From: Actinomycetes bacterium
GTDB lineage: Bacteria; Actinomycetota; Actinomycetes; S36-B12; CAIYMF01
Direction: 5' to 3'
NCBI GenBank assembly: GCA_021784035.1
Contig: JAJXTD010000008.1
Coordinates: 1-32,330 of the forward strand
DNA: 32,330 nucleotides
Shown: positions 14,908 to 24,928 of the stretch, piece by piece
How positions within the stretch are numbered: position 1 is the stretch's first letter
Layout: each line of letters starts with the position of its first letter
Translations under genes and position numbers: made by a program
Notes under the pieces: model-generated
Seen by the model: only the letters and a program-made list of their open reading frames with translations
Databases searched by the model: none
Told to the model about the DNA's origin: nothing

Positions 14908-16547
14908 CGGTTCTCCTCTGCGCCCTCGGGCGCGGTCGTCCTCGTGCTGGTGGTCGTACCGATGGCCGCCGCCAGGGCGTCGACATCCTCGGCCACGCTG
15001 GCGTGCTCGGACCGGGTCAGGCCCGCGACGTCGACAACGGTAACGCCCCCCGGTTCCGCGGACACGCGGACCCACACCCGGCGGCGGCGGACGAGCAGCG
15101 ACAGCGCCAGCCCCGTGATCGCGGCGACGGCGGCGAGCAGCGCCAGCTCCTTGCCCGGATCGCTCGCCACGGTGAACGAGGCCCACTGGATGTAGCCGTC
15201 GAGGGTGACCGTGCCGTGGCCGCCGGGGAGGGTCCAGGACTCGCCGGGGCGCAGGGCGTCGATGCCGAGGCGGGTCATGCGTGTGGTGTCGAGCTTGTAG
15301 ACCGACTGCGGCCGCCCGGAGTCCAGGCCGAGGTCCCCGGTCCACGCCGACAGGAAGACGGCCGGGTCGTCCGCGGCGGGGAACGTCGAGTGCGGGCCGA
15401 GCGTGCTGTCGACGGCCGCGGTCGGCAGGAAGAAGCCCTGGAGGCCGAGCTGCGGCACGGTGTCGGGGGCCTTCACGACCCCGGTCGAGGTGAAGTTGCC
15501 GTCCTGCGGGAGGAACACGACCGAGTCGCGGAAGACGACCTCGCCCTTCGCGTCGCGGACCGTGATCGTCGGGGCGTAGCCGTGCCCGACGAGGAAGACC
15601 TTGACGCCGCCGACGACGAGCGGGTCGTTGACCTGGATGTTCTGGGTCGTGGGTGCGGCACCCGGCTCGCTCACGACGCGGACGTCGGCGGAGAACTCGC
15701 GCGCCGCCCCGTTCTGCTGGCCGCCGCGCTGGTAGTCCGCGGTGAACTTCGTGAGCGTGAACGCGAACGGCGGGAGGGTGGCGTCGTCGTAGGCCTTGCC
15801 CGGCGTGAACGAGTCGAACTGCCCACGGGTGTCGGCGAAGGACGACCCCTCGCGCACGATCACCGTGCCCTTGAAGCCGAACAGCGAGCCGTAGGCGATG
15901 GCGACGAGCAGGCCGAGCAGCGCGAGGTGGAAGACCAGGTTGCCGGTCTCGCGGGCGTAGCCCTTCTCCGCGGCGACCGTGCCCGTGCTGCCGTCGTACG
16001 AGGTGGTGTCGACGCGCCACCGGGCCTTGCGCAGCCACGCGGCAGCGGCGTCGAGCGACTGCTGCGGGGAGGTGCCCGGGGCGGGCTCGACCCGACGGTG
16101 CTCGGGGAGCCGGCCGAGGTTGCGCGGCGCGGCCGGGGGGCGGGAGCGCAGGATCCGCCAGTGCTGCAACGACCGCGGCAGGACGCAACCCGCGAGCGAG
16201 ACGAACAGCAGCAGGTAGATGGCCGCGAACCAGGGGGCGGAGAAGACGTCGAAGAACCCCAGCCGGTCGAGGATGCGGCCCTTGACCGGGTCGTTCGCGA
16301 GGTAGTCGTTGACCCGGATCGGGTTCGTGCCGCGCTGCGGCAGCAGCGACCCCGGCACGGAGGCGAGCGCCAGCAGGAAGAGCAGGATCAGCGCGGTGCG
16401 CATGCTCGTGAGCGTGCGCCAGACCCAGCGCAGCCAGCCGGAGACGCCGATGCCGACGGGTGCGGCCGGGTCGGTCTCGACCGGTGCGGTGGAGAAGCTC
16501 TGCCGCGCGTCGACCGTCTCCGGCGCGGTGTCGCGGACCTCCGTCAC
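14904..16547 (-). CDS. resB: Cytochrome c biogenesis protein ResB
   Basis: Partner of CcsB in the System II synthetase. The 547-residue protein has a polar N-terminus, a first helix (ALILLFLLALASVPGSLLPQ), a second (AAIYLLLFVSLAGCVLP), a third (LVFHLALLGLLVAIAYGSLFGFKG), a large extracytoplasmic domain, and a final helix before a basic RRRRVWVRV cytoplasmic tail. LPQRGTNP and GCVLPRSLQHWR are typical of actinobacterial ResB. GTG start at 16547 overlapping the ccdA stop; the ORF track begins far too early. GTGA overlap with ccsB implies co-translation of the two partners. Confidence 0.94.
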   Translation of the reverse strand: MTEVRDTAPETVDARQSFSTAPVETDPAAPVGIGVSGWLRWVWRTLTSMRTALILLFLLALASVPGSLLPQRGTNPIRVNDYLANDPVKGRILDRLGFFDVFSAPWFAAIYLLLFVSLAGCVLPRSLQHWRILRSRPPAAPRNLGRLPEHRRVEPAPGTSPQQSLDAAAAWLRKARWRVDTTSYDGSTGTVAAEKGYARETGNLVFHLALLGLLVAIAYGSLFGFKGTVIVREGSSFADTRGQFDSFTPGKAYDDATLPPFAFTLTKFTADYQRGGQQNGAAREFSADVRVVSEPGAAPTTQNIQVNDPLVVGGVKVFLVGHGYAPTITVRDAKGEVVFRDSVVFLPQDGNFTSTGVVKAPDTVPQLGLQGFFLPTAAVDSTLGPHSTFPAADDPAVFLSAWTGDLGLDSGRPQSVYKLDTTRMTRLGIDALRPGESWTLPGGHGTVTLDGYIQWASFTVASDPGKELALLAAVAAITGLALSLLVRRRRVWVRVSAEPGGVTVVDVAGLTRSEHASVAEDVDALAAAIGTTTSTRTTAPEGAEENR

Positions 16548-17365
16548 AGGAACACCCCGAAGCCGCCCGCCCAGGAGCGCAGTCCGATGGTGAGGTCGTC
16601 CCAGAGCCCGGTGATGAGCAGGAAGCCGATCGCGACGAGCATCGCGCCGCCGATGCGCATGACGAGCAGGCTGTGGCTGCGGACCCAGCCGATCGTGCCC
16701 ATCGCGCGGCGGAACAGCAGCCCGACGATGACGAACGGCAGGCCGAGGCCGAGGCAGTAGAAGAACGACAGCAGCGCGCCGCGGGCGGCGCTCGCCTCGG
16801 TGAACGCGAGCGTCTGGACGGCGCCGAGCGTCGGGCCGATGCAGGGGGTCCAGCCGAGGCCGAACAGCACGCCGAGCATGGGGGCGCCCCACAGCCCGAT
16901 CTGCGGCAGCTTGTGCACGCGGAACTCGCGCTGGAACCCGGGGACGAGCCCGAGGAACGCCAGGCCGAGCACGATGACCAGCAGGCCGAGGACCTTCGTG
17001 ATGGTCGCCTGGTACTGCACGAGCGCCTGCCCGAGGGCACCGAAGAGCGCGCCGTAGGACACGAACACGAACGTGAAGCCGAGCACGAACAGCAGCGAGC
17101 CGAGGAGCACGCGCCCCTTGGTGCGCACGAGGGTCTCGGTGTCGGCCACGCGCACCGCGCCCGCCGCGGCCGGGGCTCCGGGCGCCGGGGTCGCCGCCGG
17201 CCGCTCGCCCGAGAGCTCCGCGCCGGTGAGGCCGGTGATGAACGAGAGGTAGCCGGGCACGAGCGGCAGGACGCACGGCGACAGGAACGACACGACGCCG
17301 GCGGCGAACGCGATGGGCGCCGCGAGCAGCAGGGAGCCCGTGGTGACGGTGTCGACGGCGCTCAT
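16544..17365 (-). CDS. ccdA: Cytochrome c biogenesis protein CcdA
   Basis: Membrane thiol-disulfide transporter passing electrons from cytoplasmic thioredoxin to extracytoplasmic thioredoxin-like proteins, so that apocytochrome cysteines stay reduced. The 273 residues form six helices with the two redox cysteines in SFLSPCVLPLVPG (C31) and GLGWTPCIGPTLGA (C175). An Ala/Pro linker (about 52-72) separates helix 1 from helix 2. The ATG starts one base after the tlpA stop. Confidence 0.95.
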   Translation of the reverse strand: MSAVDTVTTGSLLLAAPIAFAAGVVSFLSPCVLPLVPGYLSFITGLTGAELSGERPAATPAPGAPAAAGAVRVADTETLVRTKGRVLLGSLLFVLGFTFVFVSYGALFGALGQALVQYQATITKVLGLLVIVLGLAFLGLVPGFQREFRVHKLPQIGLWGAPMLGVLFGLGWTPCIGPTLGAVQTLAFTEASAARGALLSFFYCLGLGLPFVIVGLLFRRAMGTIGWVRSHSLLVMRIGGAMLVAIGFLLITGLWDDLTIGLRSWAGGFGVFL

Positions 17366-17366
17366 G

Positions 17367-17957
17367 TCAGGCCTTCTCGGCGAGGACGGGCTCGATCATG
17401 CCGAGCAGCCGCGACCGGTCGACCGCGTCGATCGCACGGGCCGCGACGCGTCCCTCGCGGTCGAGCACGAGGGTGGTCGGGATGGCGCTCGGCGGCAGCT
17501 GCCCGGCGAACGCGAGCACGAGGGAGTTGTCCTGGTCGAACATCGACGGGTAGGTGATGTCGAACCGGCGGGTGAACGCCTTCGCGTTGTCCAGCGAGTC
17601 CTTGCCGCCGGAGACGATCCCGACGAAGTCGACGCCCTTCGCGTGGGTCTCGTCGTAGACCTGCTGCAGCGCTCCCGCCTCCTCGCGGCACGGCGCGCAC
17701 CAGGAGGCCCAGAAGTTGACGACGACGACCTTGCCGCGCAGCGACGCGAGGTCGAGACGTGCGCCGTCCAGCGTGGTCCCGGCCACCTTCGGGGCGGGCG
17801 CGCGCTCGTCGGGCGAGAGCAGGACGGTCGAGCCGTCGCCGGCGACGAAGCGGGTCGAGCCGTCGGCCGTGCCGGTCGTCGTGCCGCAGCCGGCGAGCGC
17901 CAGCGCCGCGAGCGCCAGCGCGGCGACGCGGGCACGGCGGGCGGTCAGGGCGGTCAC
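17367..17957 (-). CDS. resA: TlpA/ResA-like thiol-disulfide lipoprotein
   Basis: Extracytoplasmic thioredoxin-fold protein, probably receiving electrons from CcdA and reducing the CXXCH of apocytochromes. The 196 residues begin with a lipoprotein signal ending LALAGC (C24), then a thioredoxin domain with FWASWCAPCREE (C87, C90) and the cis-proline loop in SAIPTTLVLD. The GTG at 17957 has GGAGGA six bases upstream; the 600-codon ORF in the track is spurious upstream of this. An 89-nt gap separates it from the phosphatase gene, the only real break in the rex-to-ccsB run. The order resA-ccdA-resB-ccsB supports the assignment, though TlpA is an equally fair name. Confidence 0.9.
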   Translation of the reverse strand: MTALTARRARVAALALAALALAGCGTTTGTADGSTRFVAGDGSTVLLSPDERAPAPKVAGTTLDGARLDLASLRGKVVVVNFWASWCAPCREEAGALQQVYDETHAKGVDFVGIVSGGKDSLDNAKAFTRRFDITYPSMFDQDNSLVLAFAGQLPPSAIPTTLVLDREGRVAARAIDAVDRSRLLGMIEPVLAEKA

Positions 17958-18018
17958 GGCGGGTCCTCCGGGGGAGAGCTGTCGAGGGGCGGACGTACGG
18001 CGAGGGGTCGGGGTTCCG

Positions 18019-18041
18019 GTGCCGCGGAGCGGCTCCGGCAC
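18019..18041 (-). terminator. Possible weak hairpin after the heme gene cluster
   Basis: GTGCCG and CGGCAC form a 6-bp stem with an 11-nt GC loop just beyond the phosphatase stop. An alternative stem, GAGCGG/CCGCTC, overlaps the stop codon. Either could slow or partly end transcription before resA. The rest of this 89-nt gap shows only the resA ribosome binding site. Confidence 0.25.
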
Positions 18042-18046
18042 ACCGC

Positions 18047-18700
18047 TCAGGCTCCCTTCGCCTTCAGGGCCGAGGCGCCGGCCAGCCGCACGAGGTCGGC
18101 CGACGGCTCGGTGTAGGTGATGGCCACGAGCGTGTTGTCGTCGAAGGTGAGCGACGTGAGGCTGGCGAGGCCGCACTGCCGCTTGCGCGGGTCGTGCACG
18201 AAACGCCGGTTCTCCGCGTCGAGGCGCGCGATCCAGATGGGGAGCTGGTGGCTCACGAGAACGGCCTCGTGCCCGCGCGCCGCGGACCGGGCGGCCGCGA
18301 CGGCGGCGCGCATGCGGCCGGCCACCTCGCGGTAGGGCTCGCCCCAGCTCGGGGTGAGCGGGTTCCACAGGTGGCGCCACGCCGTCGGGTGCTTGAGCAC
18401 CCCGTCGCCGACGCCGACCCGCTGGCCCTCGAAGACGTTGTCCGCCTCGATGATGCGGTCGTCGATCGACACCGGGAGACCGTGGCCGGCCGCCACCGGC
18501 GCGGCGGTCTGCTGCGCCCGCTCGAGCGGCGAGGAGATGACGGCGGCGACGTCGCGGTCGGCGAGTGCCTCGGCCGCCCGGACGGCCATCCGCTCGCCGA
18601 GCTCGGAGAGGCGGAACCCGGGCAGGCGGCCGTAGAGGACGCCGGTGGGGTTCGACACCTCGCCGTGGCGCAGCAGGTGGACGACGGTTCGCGTCCTCAC
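18047..18700 (-). CDS. Histidine phosphatase family protein (phosphoglycerate-mutase-like)
   Basis: A 217-residue member of the histidine phosphatase superfamily. [12 protein letters not shown] carries the phospho-accepting histidine (H12), and [10 protein letters not shown] the second catalytic histidine (H151). The region [11 protein letters not shown] is the third family motif. The MSMEG/Streptomyces-style location between hemL and resA is conserved in actinobacteria, but the substrate is unknown; it need not be a glycolytic mutase. GTG start overlaps the hemL stop, with AAGGAG five bases upstream. Confidence 0.88.
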   Translation of the reverse strand: MRTRTVVHLLRHGEVSNPTGVLYGRLPGFRLSELGERMAVRAAEALADRDVAAVISSPLERAQQTAAPVAAGHGLPVSIDDRIIEADNVFEGQRVGVGDGVLKHPTAWRHLWNPLTPSWGEPYREVAGRMRAAVAAARSAARGHEAVLVSHQLPIWIARLDAENRRFVHDPRKRQCGLASLTSLTFDDNTLVAITYTEPSADLVRLAGASALKAKGA

Positions 18701-20040
18701 GCGTACTCCTTCGCGATGTCCGGGTGCGCGGCCGCGGCCGCGCGCGCCGCGGCGGGCAGGGCGTCGACGAGCCGGTCCAGCGCGGTGTCGTCGTGCGCGG
18801 CCGAGACGAACCAGGCCTCGTACGCGCTCGGCGGCAGGTAGACGCCCCGGTCGAGCATCGCATGGAAGAACGCGGCGTACCGCCAGGCCTCCTGGGTGCG
18901 GGCCTCGTCGTAGTCGCGCGGGACCTCGGGGCGGAAGAAGACCGAGAACAGGTTCCCCGCGGTGGACAGCGTGTGGGTGACGCCCTCGGCGGCGAGCGCC
19001 TCGGACACGAGCCGGCCGACCTTCGCCGCGGTGGCGTCGAGGCGGGGGTAGAGCTCGGGGGTGCACTGGCGCAGCGTCGCGAGGCCGCAGGCGGCGGCGA
19101 TCGGGTTCCCGGCCAGCGTGCCGGCCTGGTAGACGGGGCCGGCGGGTGCGAGGTGGGCCATGACGTCGGCACGACCCCCGAACGCGGCGGCGGGCAGGCC
19201 GCCGCCCATGACCTTGCCGAACGTCACGAGGTCGGGCGACCACGACGCGTCGGAGCGGGCCTCGAGCTCGAGCCAGCCGCCGCGGGCGACGCGGAACCCG
19301 GTCATCACCTCGTCGACGACGAGGAGCGCGCCGTGCGCGTGCGCGATGCGCGCGAGCCCGGCGTTGAAGCCGTCGTGCGGCCCGACGACACCCATGTTGG
19401 CCGCGGCGGCCTCCGTGATGACGACGGCGATGTCGTCACCGTGCGCCCCGAACGCGGCCTCGACGGCGGACAGGTCGTTGTAGGGCAGCACGATCGTGTC
19501 GTGGGCCTGGGCACCGGTGACTCCGGGGGTGTCCGGGAGCGCGAACGTCGCGAGCCCCGAGCCGGCCGCGGCGAGCAGCGAGTCGACGTGGCCGTGGTAG
19601 CAGCCGGCGAACTTGACGACCTTCGACCGACCCGTGACGCCGCGGGCGAGCCGGATCGCGGACATCGTCGCCTCCGTGCCGCTGCTCACCAGCCGCACCT
19701 GCTCGACCGCGGGGACGCGCGCGACGATCTCCTCCGCGAGCAGGACCTCGCCGACACCCGGGGTGCCGAAGGAGAACCCACGGGTCGCGGCCGCGCGCAC
19801 GGCCTCGACGACCTCGGGGTGCGCGTGGCCGAGGATCATCGGACCCCACGAGCACACGAGGTCGAGGTAGTCGCGGCCGTCGGCGTCGGTGATGTACGGG
19901 CCGCTGCCCGAGGCCATGAACCGCGGCGTGCCACCGACCGACAGGAACGCGCGCACCGGGGAGTTGACGCCGCCGGGCGTGACGGCCCGGGCGCGGCCGA
20001 ACAGGGCCTGCGACTCCGGTGCCGCGTCGGCGTAGGTCAT
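18697..20040 (-). CDS. hemL: Glutamate-1-semialdehyde 2,1-aminomutase
   Basis: PLP enzyme converting glutamate-1-semialdehyde (made by HemA) to 5-aminolevulinate. The 447 residues include [14 protein letters not shown] near the N-terminus, [16 protein letters not shown] (about 119-134), DEVMTGFR (243-250) and the PLP lysine in [13 protein letters not shown] (K276). Full length. The ATG at 20040 overlaps the hemB stop and has GGAGGGGAAGGC before it. The ORF track's 655-codon version is not real at its N-terminus. Confidence 0.96.
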   Translation of the reverse strand: MTYADAAPESQALFGRARAVTPGGVNSPVRAFLSVGGTPRFMASGSGPYITDADGRDYLDLVCSWGPMILGHAHPEVVEAVRAAATRGFSFGTPGVGEVLLAEEIVARVPAVEQVRLVSSGTEATMSAIRLARGVTGRSKVVKFAGCYHGHVDSLLAAAGSGLATFALPDTPGVTGAQAHDTIVLPYNDLSAVEAAFGAHGDDIAVVITEAAAANMGVVGPHDGFNAGLARIAHAHGALLVVDEVMTGFRVARGGWLELEARSDASWSPDLVTFGKVMGGGLPAAAFGGRADVMAHLAPAGPVYQAGTLAGNPIAAACGLATLRQCTPELYPRLDATAAKVGRLVSEALAAEGVTHTLSTAGNLFSVFFRPEVPRDYDEARTQEAWRYAAFFHAMLDRGVYLPPSAYEAWFVSAAHDDTALDRLVDALPAAARAAAAAHPDIAKEYA

Positions 20041-21023
20041 GCCTTCCCCTCCACGAGCCAGCGGGCGACCTCGGCCGCCCAGTAGGTGAGCACGATGTCG
20101 GCCCCGGCGCGGTGGATCGAGGTGATCGACTCGAGCACCATGCGGTCGCGGTCGATCCAGCCGAACTCGGCGGCCGCCTCGACCATGGCGTACTCCCCCG
20201 ACACCTGGTAGGCCGCGACGGGGACGTCGACGACGTCGGCGACCTCGCGCAGCACGTCGAGGTAGCTGCCAGCCGGCTTCACCATGACGAGGTCGGCGCC
20301 CTCCTCGACGTCGAGGCGCACCTCGCGCATCGACTCGCGCCGGTTGGCCGGGTCCTGCTGGTAGGCGCGCCGGTCGCCGAGCAGCTGGGAGTCGACGGCC
20401 TCGCGGAACGGGCCGAAGGCGGCGGACGCGTACTTCGCGGCGTAGGCCAGGACAGCGACGTGCTGGGCGTCCGCGGCGTCGAGGGCCGCCCGGACGACGC
20501 CGACCTGGCCGTCCATCATGCCGCTCGTGCCGACGACGTCGGCGCCCGCGTGCGCGAGCGCGACCCCCATGTCGGCGTAGCGCTCGAGCGTCGCGTCGTT
20601 GTCGACCTCGCCGGTGCCGGTGAGCACGCCGCAGTGGCCGTGGTCGGTGAACTCGTCGAGGCACAGGTCGGCCATGACGACGACCTCGTCGCCGACCTCG
20701 GCGCGGATGTCGGCGATCCCGACGTTGAGGATGCCCCGGGGGTCGGTGGCGCCGGAGCCCACGGCGTCGCGGTGGGCCGGGACGCCGAAGAGCATCACGC
20801 CGCCGAGACCGAGCTCCACCGCCTCGCGCGCCGCGGCGCGCAGCGACTCGCGGGAGTGCTGCACGACGCCGGGCAGCGACGAGATCGGGGCCGGCTCGTC
20901 GAGGCCCTCGCGCAGGAAGAGCGGGAGGACGAGGGCCGCCGGGTGCAGCCGGGTCTCCGCCACGAGCCGGCGCAGCGCCGGCGTACGCCGGAGCCGTCGG
21001 GGTCGCTCGACCGGGAAGGCCAT
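20037..21023 (-). CDS. hemB: 5-Aminolevulinate dehydratase (porphobilinogen synthase)
   Basis: Condenses two 5-aminolevulinate molecules to porphobilinogen. From the ATG at 21023, one base after the hemD stop, the protein has 328 residues (the track begins nine codons earlier inside hemD). Active-site lysines are in [15 protein letters not shown] (K197) and [12 protein letters not shown] (K249, the Schiff base). The metal-site segment reads [14 protein letters not shown]: two of the three zinc cysteines are present (C121, C131), and the middle one is aspartate (D123). Confidence 0.95.
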   Translation of the reverse strand: MAFPVERPRRLRRTPALRRLVAETRLHPAALVLPLFLREGLDEPAPISSLPGVVQHSRESLRAAAREAVELGLGGVMLFGVPAHRDAVGSGATDPRGILNVGIADIRAEVGDEVVVMADLCLDEFTDHGHCGVLTGTGEVDNDATLERYADMGVALAHAGADVVGTSGMMDGQVGVVRAALDAADAQHVAVLAYAAKYASAAFGPFREAVDSQLLGDRRAYQQDPANRRESMREVRLDVEEGADLVMVKPAGSYLDVLREVADVVDVPVAAYQVSGEYAMVEAAAEFGWIDRDRMVLESITSIHRAGADIVLTYWAAEVARWLVEGKA

Positions 21024-21024
21024 C

Positions 21025-22635
21025 TCAGGTCGCCTTGCGCCGAGCGGCACCGCGGCGCTTGCTCGGGCGCCAGACCGACTCGCCGGCCTCCGCGGCGGCG
21101 AGGCGCAGCGCGTCGCCGTGGGCCGCGAGGGCCTCGGCTAGCGCCGAGACCGACGGGGTCTCGGCGAGGACGTCGACCCGCAGGCCGTGTTCCTCGGCCG
21201 TCTTGGCCGTGGCCGGTCCGATGCAGGCGACCACGGTCGACGCGTGCGGCTTGCCGGCGATGCCGACGAGGTTGCGCACGGTGCTCGACGAGGTGAACAG
21301 CACGGCGTCGAACCCACCGGTCTTGATCGCCTCGCGGGTCTCGGCCGCCGGCGGAGCCGCGCGCACGGTGCGGTAGGCCGTGACGTCCTCGACCTCCCAG
21401 CCGAGGTCGACGAGCCCGGCGACGAGCGTGTCCGTCGCGATGTCGGCGCGCGGCAGGAAGACCCGGTTGATCGGGTCGAAGACCGGGTCGAACTCGGGGA
21501 AGTCCTCGAGCAGCCCGGCGCTGCTCTGCTCGCCGCTGGGGACGAGGTCGGGACGGACGCCGAAGGCCGTGAGCGCCGCGGCGGTCTGCTCACCGACGGC
21601 CCCCACCTTCAGCCCGGCGAACGCGCGGGCGTCCAGGCCGTACTCGTCGAACTTCTCGCGAACCGCCCGCACGGCGTTGACGCTCGTGAACACCACCCAC
21701 TGGAAGCGGCCGGACACGAGCCCGGTGATCGCGCGCTCCATCTGCTGCGGCGTGCGCGGCGGCTCGACCGAGATGGTCGGGACCTCGACGCCGACGGCGC
21801 CGAAGCGGGTGAGCTGCTCGGAGAGCGCGCCCGCCTGCTCCCGGGTGCGCGGCACGAGCACCCGCCAGCCGAACAGCGGCTTGGTCTCGAACCAGGACAG
21901 CTTGTCGCGGGTCGCGACGGTCTCGCCGACGACGACCATGCCCGGCCCGGCCTGCTTGGCTGCCTTGACCGCCGCCGGCAGGTCGCCGAGCGTCGAGGCG
22001 ATCGTGCGCTGCTCGACCGTCGTACCGCCGCGGGTGATCGCGATGGGCGTGCCGGGCGCGCGCCCGGCGTCGACGAGGGCCCGGGCGACGTCGACGGCGC
22101 GGTCCGCACCGTTGAGCACGACCAGGGTCACCCGCGGGTCGGCGTGCTGCGACCAGTCGACGCCCGGGTCGTCGGCGTCGACGACGCGCACCTCGCGCGC
22201 CTTGCCACCGAGCAGCGCGATGCCGGCGTAGGCCGGCACGCCGGTGAGGGTGGAGACGCCCGGCGCGATGTCGAAGTGGATCTTGGTCTTCGCGAGCGCC
22301 GCGGCCTCGGTCTGCAGCGCGCCGTCGAGGAGGGGGTCGCCGGAGAGCAGACGTACGACGGCGTGCCCGGCCTTGGCGGCGTCGCCGACGATCTTGGCGC
22401 GTGCCGCGTGGCTCAGCGGCAGCCCGTCGTCGTCGACGGCGGGCCGGACCTCCGCGGTGGCCGAGGCGAACGTGCGCGCGAGCGGCACGACGTCGACGTC
22501 GGCGACGACGACGTCGGCCTCGCGCAGCAGGGCCGCGGCACGCAGCGTCAGCAGGTCGGGGTCGCCGGGGCCGACCGCGACGAACGCGACGCTGCCGAAC
22601 GGCTTCTTGCGGGCACGGGTGGTGACGGCGCTCAT
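21025..22635 (-). CDS. hemD: CobA-like / uroporphyrinogen-III synthase fusion
   Basis: A 536-residue two-domain protein. Residues 15-245 resemble uroporphyrinogen-III methyltransferase (CobA/SUMT): [11 protein letters not shown] and [14 protein letters not shown] are present, but the GDPF motif is SGDPLLDG and the usual THR after PAYAGIP is missing. Residues 256-515 are the HemD synthase, which closes hydroxymethylbilane with ring-D inversion ([41 protein letters not shown]). The same fusion is standard in streptomycetes. The C-terminus is basic ([12 protein letters not shown]). ATG overlaps the hemC stop as ATGA. HemD activity is confident; methyltransferase activity is doubtful. Confidence 0.93.
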   Translation of the reverse strand: MSAVTTRARKKPFGSVAFVAVGPGDPDLLTLRAAALLREADVVVADVDVVPLARTFASATAEVRPAVDDDGLPLSHAARAKIVGDAAKAGHAVVRLLSGDPLLDGALQTEAAALAKTKIHFDIAPGVSTLTGVPAYAGIALLGGKAREVRVVDADDPGVDWSQHADPRVTLVVLNGADRAVDVARALVDAGRAPGTPIAITRGGTTVEQRTIASTLGDLPAAVKAAKQAGPGMVVVGETVATRDKLSWFETKPLFGWRVLVPRTREQAGALSEQLTRFGAVGVEVPTISVEPPRTPQQMERAITGLVSGRFQWVVFTSVNAVRAVREKFDEYGLDARAFAGLKVGAVGEQTAAALTAFGVRPDLVPSGEQSSAGLLEDFPEFDPVFDPINRVFLPRADIATDTLVAGLVDLGWEVEDVTAYRTVRAAPPAAETREAIKTGGFDAVLFTSSSTVRNLVGIAGKPHASTVVACIGPATAKTAEEHGLRVDVLAETPSVSALAEALAAHGDALRLAAAEAGESVWRPSKRRGAARRKAT

Positions 22636-23570
22636 GATGCGCTTCCCCTCACGGGACTGAGACCGGGAGCACCCGAGGCGAGGAGGTCCCGTGCGAGCTC
22701 ACGCCCGACCGCGACCGCATCGCCGGCTGCGCCGGTGACGGACTTCCGCACCTGGGTCCGGCCGTCGAGGCTGACGACCGTCCCGGTCAGGTGCACGAGC
22801 ATCCCCGCGCCGTCCCCGGTGACGGTGGCGTAGGCGCCGACGGGCGCCGAGCAACCGGCCTCGAGGGTGGCGAGGAGCGAGCGCTCCGCCGTGACGGCGG
22901 CGCGGGTCGCGGCGTCGTCGAGCGAGCGGAGCGCGTCGAGCAGTGCGGCGTCGACGTCGACGTCGCGGCACTCGACCGCCAGCGCCCCCTGGCCGGGGGC
23001 GGGCAGCATCAGGGCGGGGTCGATGGCCTCGGTCACCGCGTCGAGGCGGTCGAGGCGGGCGAGCCCCGCGCGGGCGAGGACGACGGCGTCGAGCGTGCCG
23101 TCGGTGACCGTGCGCAGTCGGGTGTCGACGTTGCCCCGCACGGGGACGACGTCGAGGTCGGGGCGGACGGCGAGCAGCTGGGCGGCGCGCCGCGGCGAGC
23201 CCGTGCCGACCCGGGCGCCCGGGGGCAGGGTGAGGACCGTGGCGCCGGCGCGCGACACGAGCACGTCGCGCGGGTCCTCGCGCGCCGGGATCGCGGCGAG
23301 GACGAGGCCGGCGGCCGGCTCGGTCGGAAGGTCCTTGAGCGAGTGCACCGCGACGTCGGCGTCGCCGCGCAGCACCGCCTCGCGGACGGCGGCGACGAAC
23401 ACGCCGACGCCGCCGAAGGACGCCAGCGGGGTGCGCTGGTCGGCGTCGCCGCGGCTGCGCACCTCCACGATCTCGACCGGCAGCCCGGAGAGGCCGCGGA
23501 GCGCCTCGGCCACGTGGCCGGACTGCGTGCGCGCCAGGAGACTGCCCCGGGTCGCGAGCCGGATCGTCAC
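22632..23570 (-). CDS. hemC: Hydroxymethylbilane synthase (porphobilinogen deaminase)
   Basis: Polymerises four porphobilinogen units on a dipyrromethane cofactor. The GTG at 23570 overlaps the hemA stop and gives 312 residues starting TIRLATRGSLLA. VHSLKDLPT (75-83), GTGSPRRAAQL (123-132) and the cofactor-bearing cysteine in EAGCSAPVGAYA (C240) are all present. The ORF track joins it to a 400-codon antisense stretch of hemA. Confidence 0.96.
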   Translation of the reverse strand: MTIRLATRGSLLARTQSGHVAEALRGLSGLPVEIVEVRSRGDADQRTPLASFGGVGVFVAAVREAVLRGDADVAVHSLKDLPTEPAAGLVLAAIPAREDPRDVLVSRAGATVLTLPPGARVGTGSPRRAAQLLAVRPDLDVVPVRGNVDTRLRTVTDGTLDAVVLARAGLARLDRLDAVTEAIDPALMLPAPGQGALAVECRDVDVDAALLDALRSLDDAATRAAVTAERSLLATLEAGCSAPVGAYATVTGDGAGMLVHLTGTVVSLDGRTQVRKSVTGAAGDAVAVGRELARDLLASGAPGLSPVRGSAS

Positions 23571-24928
23571 GAGAGACCCCCCAGGAGCTCGTCGTACGAC
23601 GGGTCCGACGGCAGCGCGTCGGCCGACGGAGCGGCGGACTCGTCCGCTGCGGAGAGCGCCTCGATCGCCGCAGGGTCGAGGTCGAAGAGGCGGTGCAGCG
23701 CGGTGGCGTAGCGGGCGCCGTCCGGGTCCGCCGCCAGCTCCTTCATCCGCACGGTCGGCGTGTGCAGCAGGGTCGACACGGCGCGGCGCAGCGAGCGCGC
23801 GAGCTCGGCCGCGGCGGTGTCGTCGAGCTCGGGCAGCCGCATGCGCAGCCGCTGCAGCTCGGCCTCGACGACGCGGTCGGCGCGGGCCCGCAGCGAGACG
23901 ACGATGGGCTCGACGCGCAGCGCCGCCATCGCGGCCAGGTGGGCCCGGACCTCGTCGGCGACGATCGACCGGGCCAGCTCGACGTCGCGCTCCGGCGCGT
24001 TGGCCTCGGGGACCTCGGCGAGCGACGCGAGGTCGATGCGGCGCACTCCGTCGAGGTCGGCGATCGATTCCTCGGTGTCGTGCGGCAGGGCCAGGTCGAC
24101 GACGACGAGCGGCGTGGTGGCACCCATCCGCGCCGCGACGACGTCGGCCTCGCTGAGGACGAGGCCGGTCGAGCCGGTGCAGGACACGACGACGTCGACG
24201 TCGGGCAGCACGTCGGCCAGCGTCGAGAGCTCGATCGCGGTGCCCCCGACCTGCGCGGCGAGCCGGGCTCCGTGCGCGAACGTGCGGTTCGCGACCACGA
24301 TGTCGGTGACGCCCGAGCGCTGCAGCTGCGTGGCGGCGAGCGAGCTCATCGCACCGGCGCCGACCACGAGGGCACGGACGCCGTCGAGCGTTCCGCCGAA
24401 GTCGGCGGCCGCGATGTGGAGCGCCACGCTGACGACCGATGCGCCGGCGCGGTCGATGCCGGTGTCCTGGTGGACTCGCTTGCCCACGCGCAGTGCGGCC
24501 TGTGCGAGGTCGTTGATGCTGCGCCCGGCCGTGGCCGTCTCCTGCGCCGACCGCAGCGCGCCCCGGACCTGGCCGATGATCTGCTGCTCGCCGACCACCA
24601 TCGAGTCGAGCCCGGACGCCACCTCGAACATGTGCTGGACCGCGCGGTCCTCGTAGCGCACGTACAGGTGAGGTGTCAGCTCGTCGCGCGGCACCCCGGT
24701 GGCCTTGGCGAGCGACTCGGTGACGTCGACGACACCGCCGTGGAACCTGCTCACCTCGGCGTAGATCTCGACCCGGTTGCACGTGGAGAGCACGAGCGAC
24801 TCGGCCACGTGCGGGGAGCCGAGCAGGTCGACCTGCAGCCGCTCCGCGGCGTCGTCGACGAGGGCGAGACGGTCGAGCAGCGCCACCGGTGCGGAGCGGT
24901 GGCTGATCCCCACCACGAGGAGCGTCAT
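23567..24928 (-). CDS. hemA: Glutamyl-tRNA reductase
   Basis: NADPH-dependent reduction of glutamyl-tRNA to glutamate-1-semialdehyde, the entry to C5-pathway heme synthesis. The 453 residues have the catalytic cysteine in LSTCNRVEIYA (C50), the substrate motif GLDSMVVGEQQIIGQV, a Rossmann GAGAMSSLAA and a C-terminal dimerisation helix. The acidic tail (about 420-453) is variable. ATG overlaps the rex stop as ATGA, coupling it to the redox repressor. Confidence 0.96.
   Translation of the reverse strand: MTLLVVGISHRSAPVALLDRLALVDDAAERLQVDLLGSPHVAESLVLSTCNRVEIYAEVSRFHGGVVDVTESLAKATGVPRDELTPHLYVRYEDRAVQHMFEVASGLDSMVVGEQQIIGQVRGALRSAQETATAGRSINDLAQAALRVGKRVHQDTGIDRAGASVVSVALHIAAADFGGTLDGVRALVVGAGAMSSLAATQLQRSGVTDIVVANRTFAHGARLAAQVGGTAIELSTLADVLPDVDVVVSCTGSTGLVLSEADVVAARMGATTPLVVVDLALPHDTEESIADLDGVRRIDLASLAEVPEANAPERDVELARSIVADEVRAHLAAMAALRVEPIVVSLRARADRVVEAELQRLRMRLPELDDTAAAELARSLRRAVSTLLHTPTVRMKELAADPDGARYATALHRLFDLDPAAIEALSAADESAAPSADALPSDPSYDELLGGLS

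Noticed and set aside
18047-18700. Glycolytic phosphoglycerate mutase
   Set aside because: Histidine phosphatase motifs alone do not define the substrate, and a place between hemL and resA does not suggest glycolysis.
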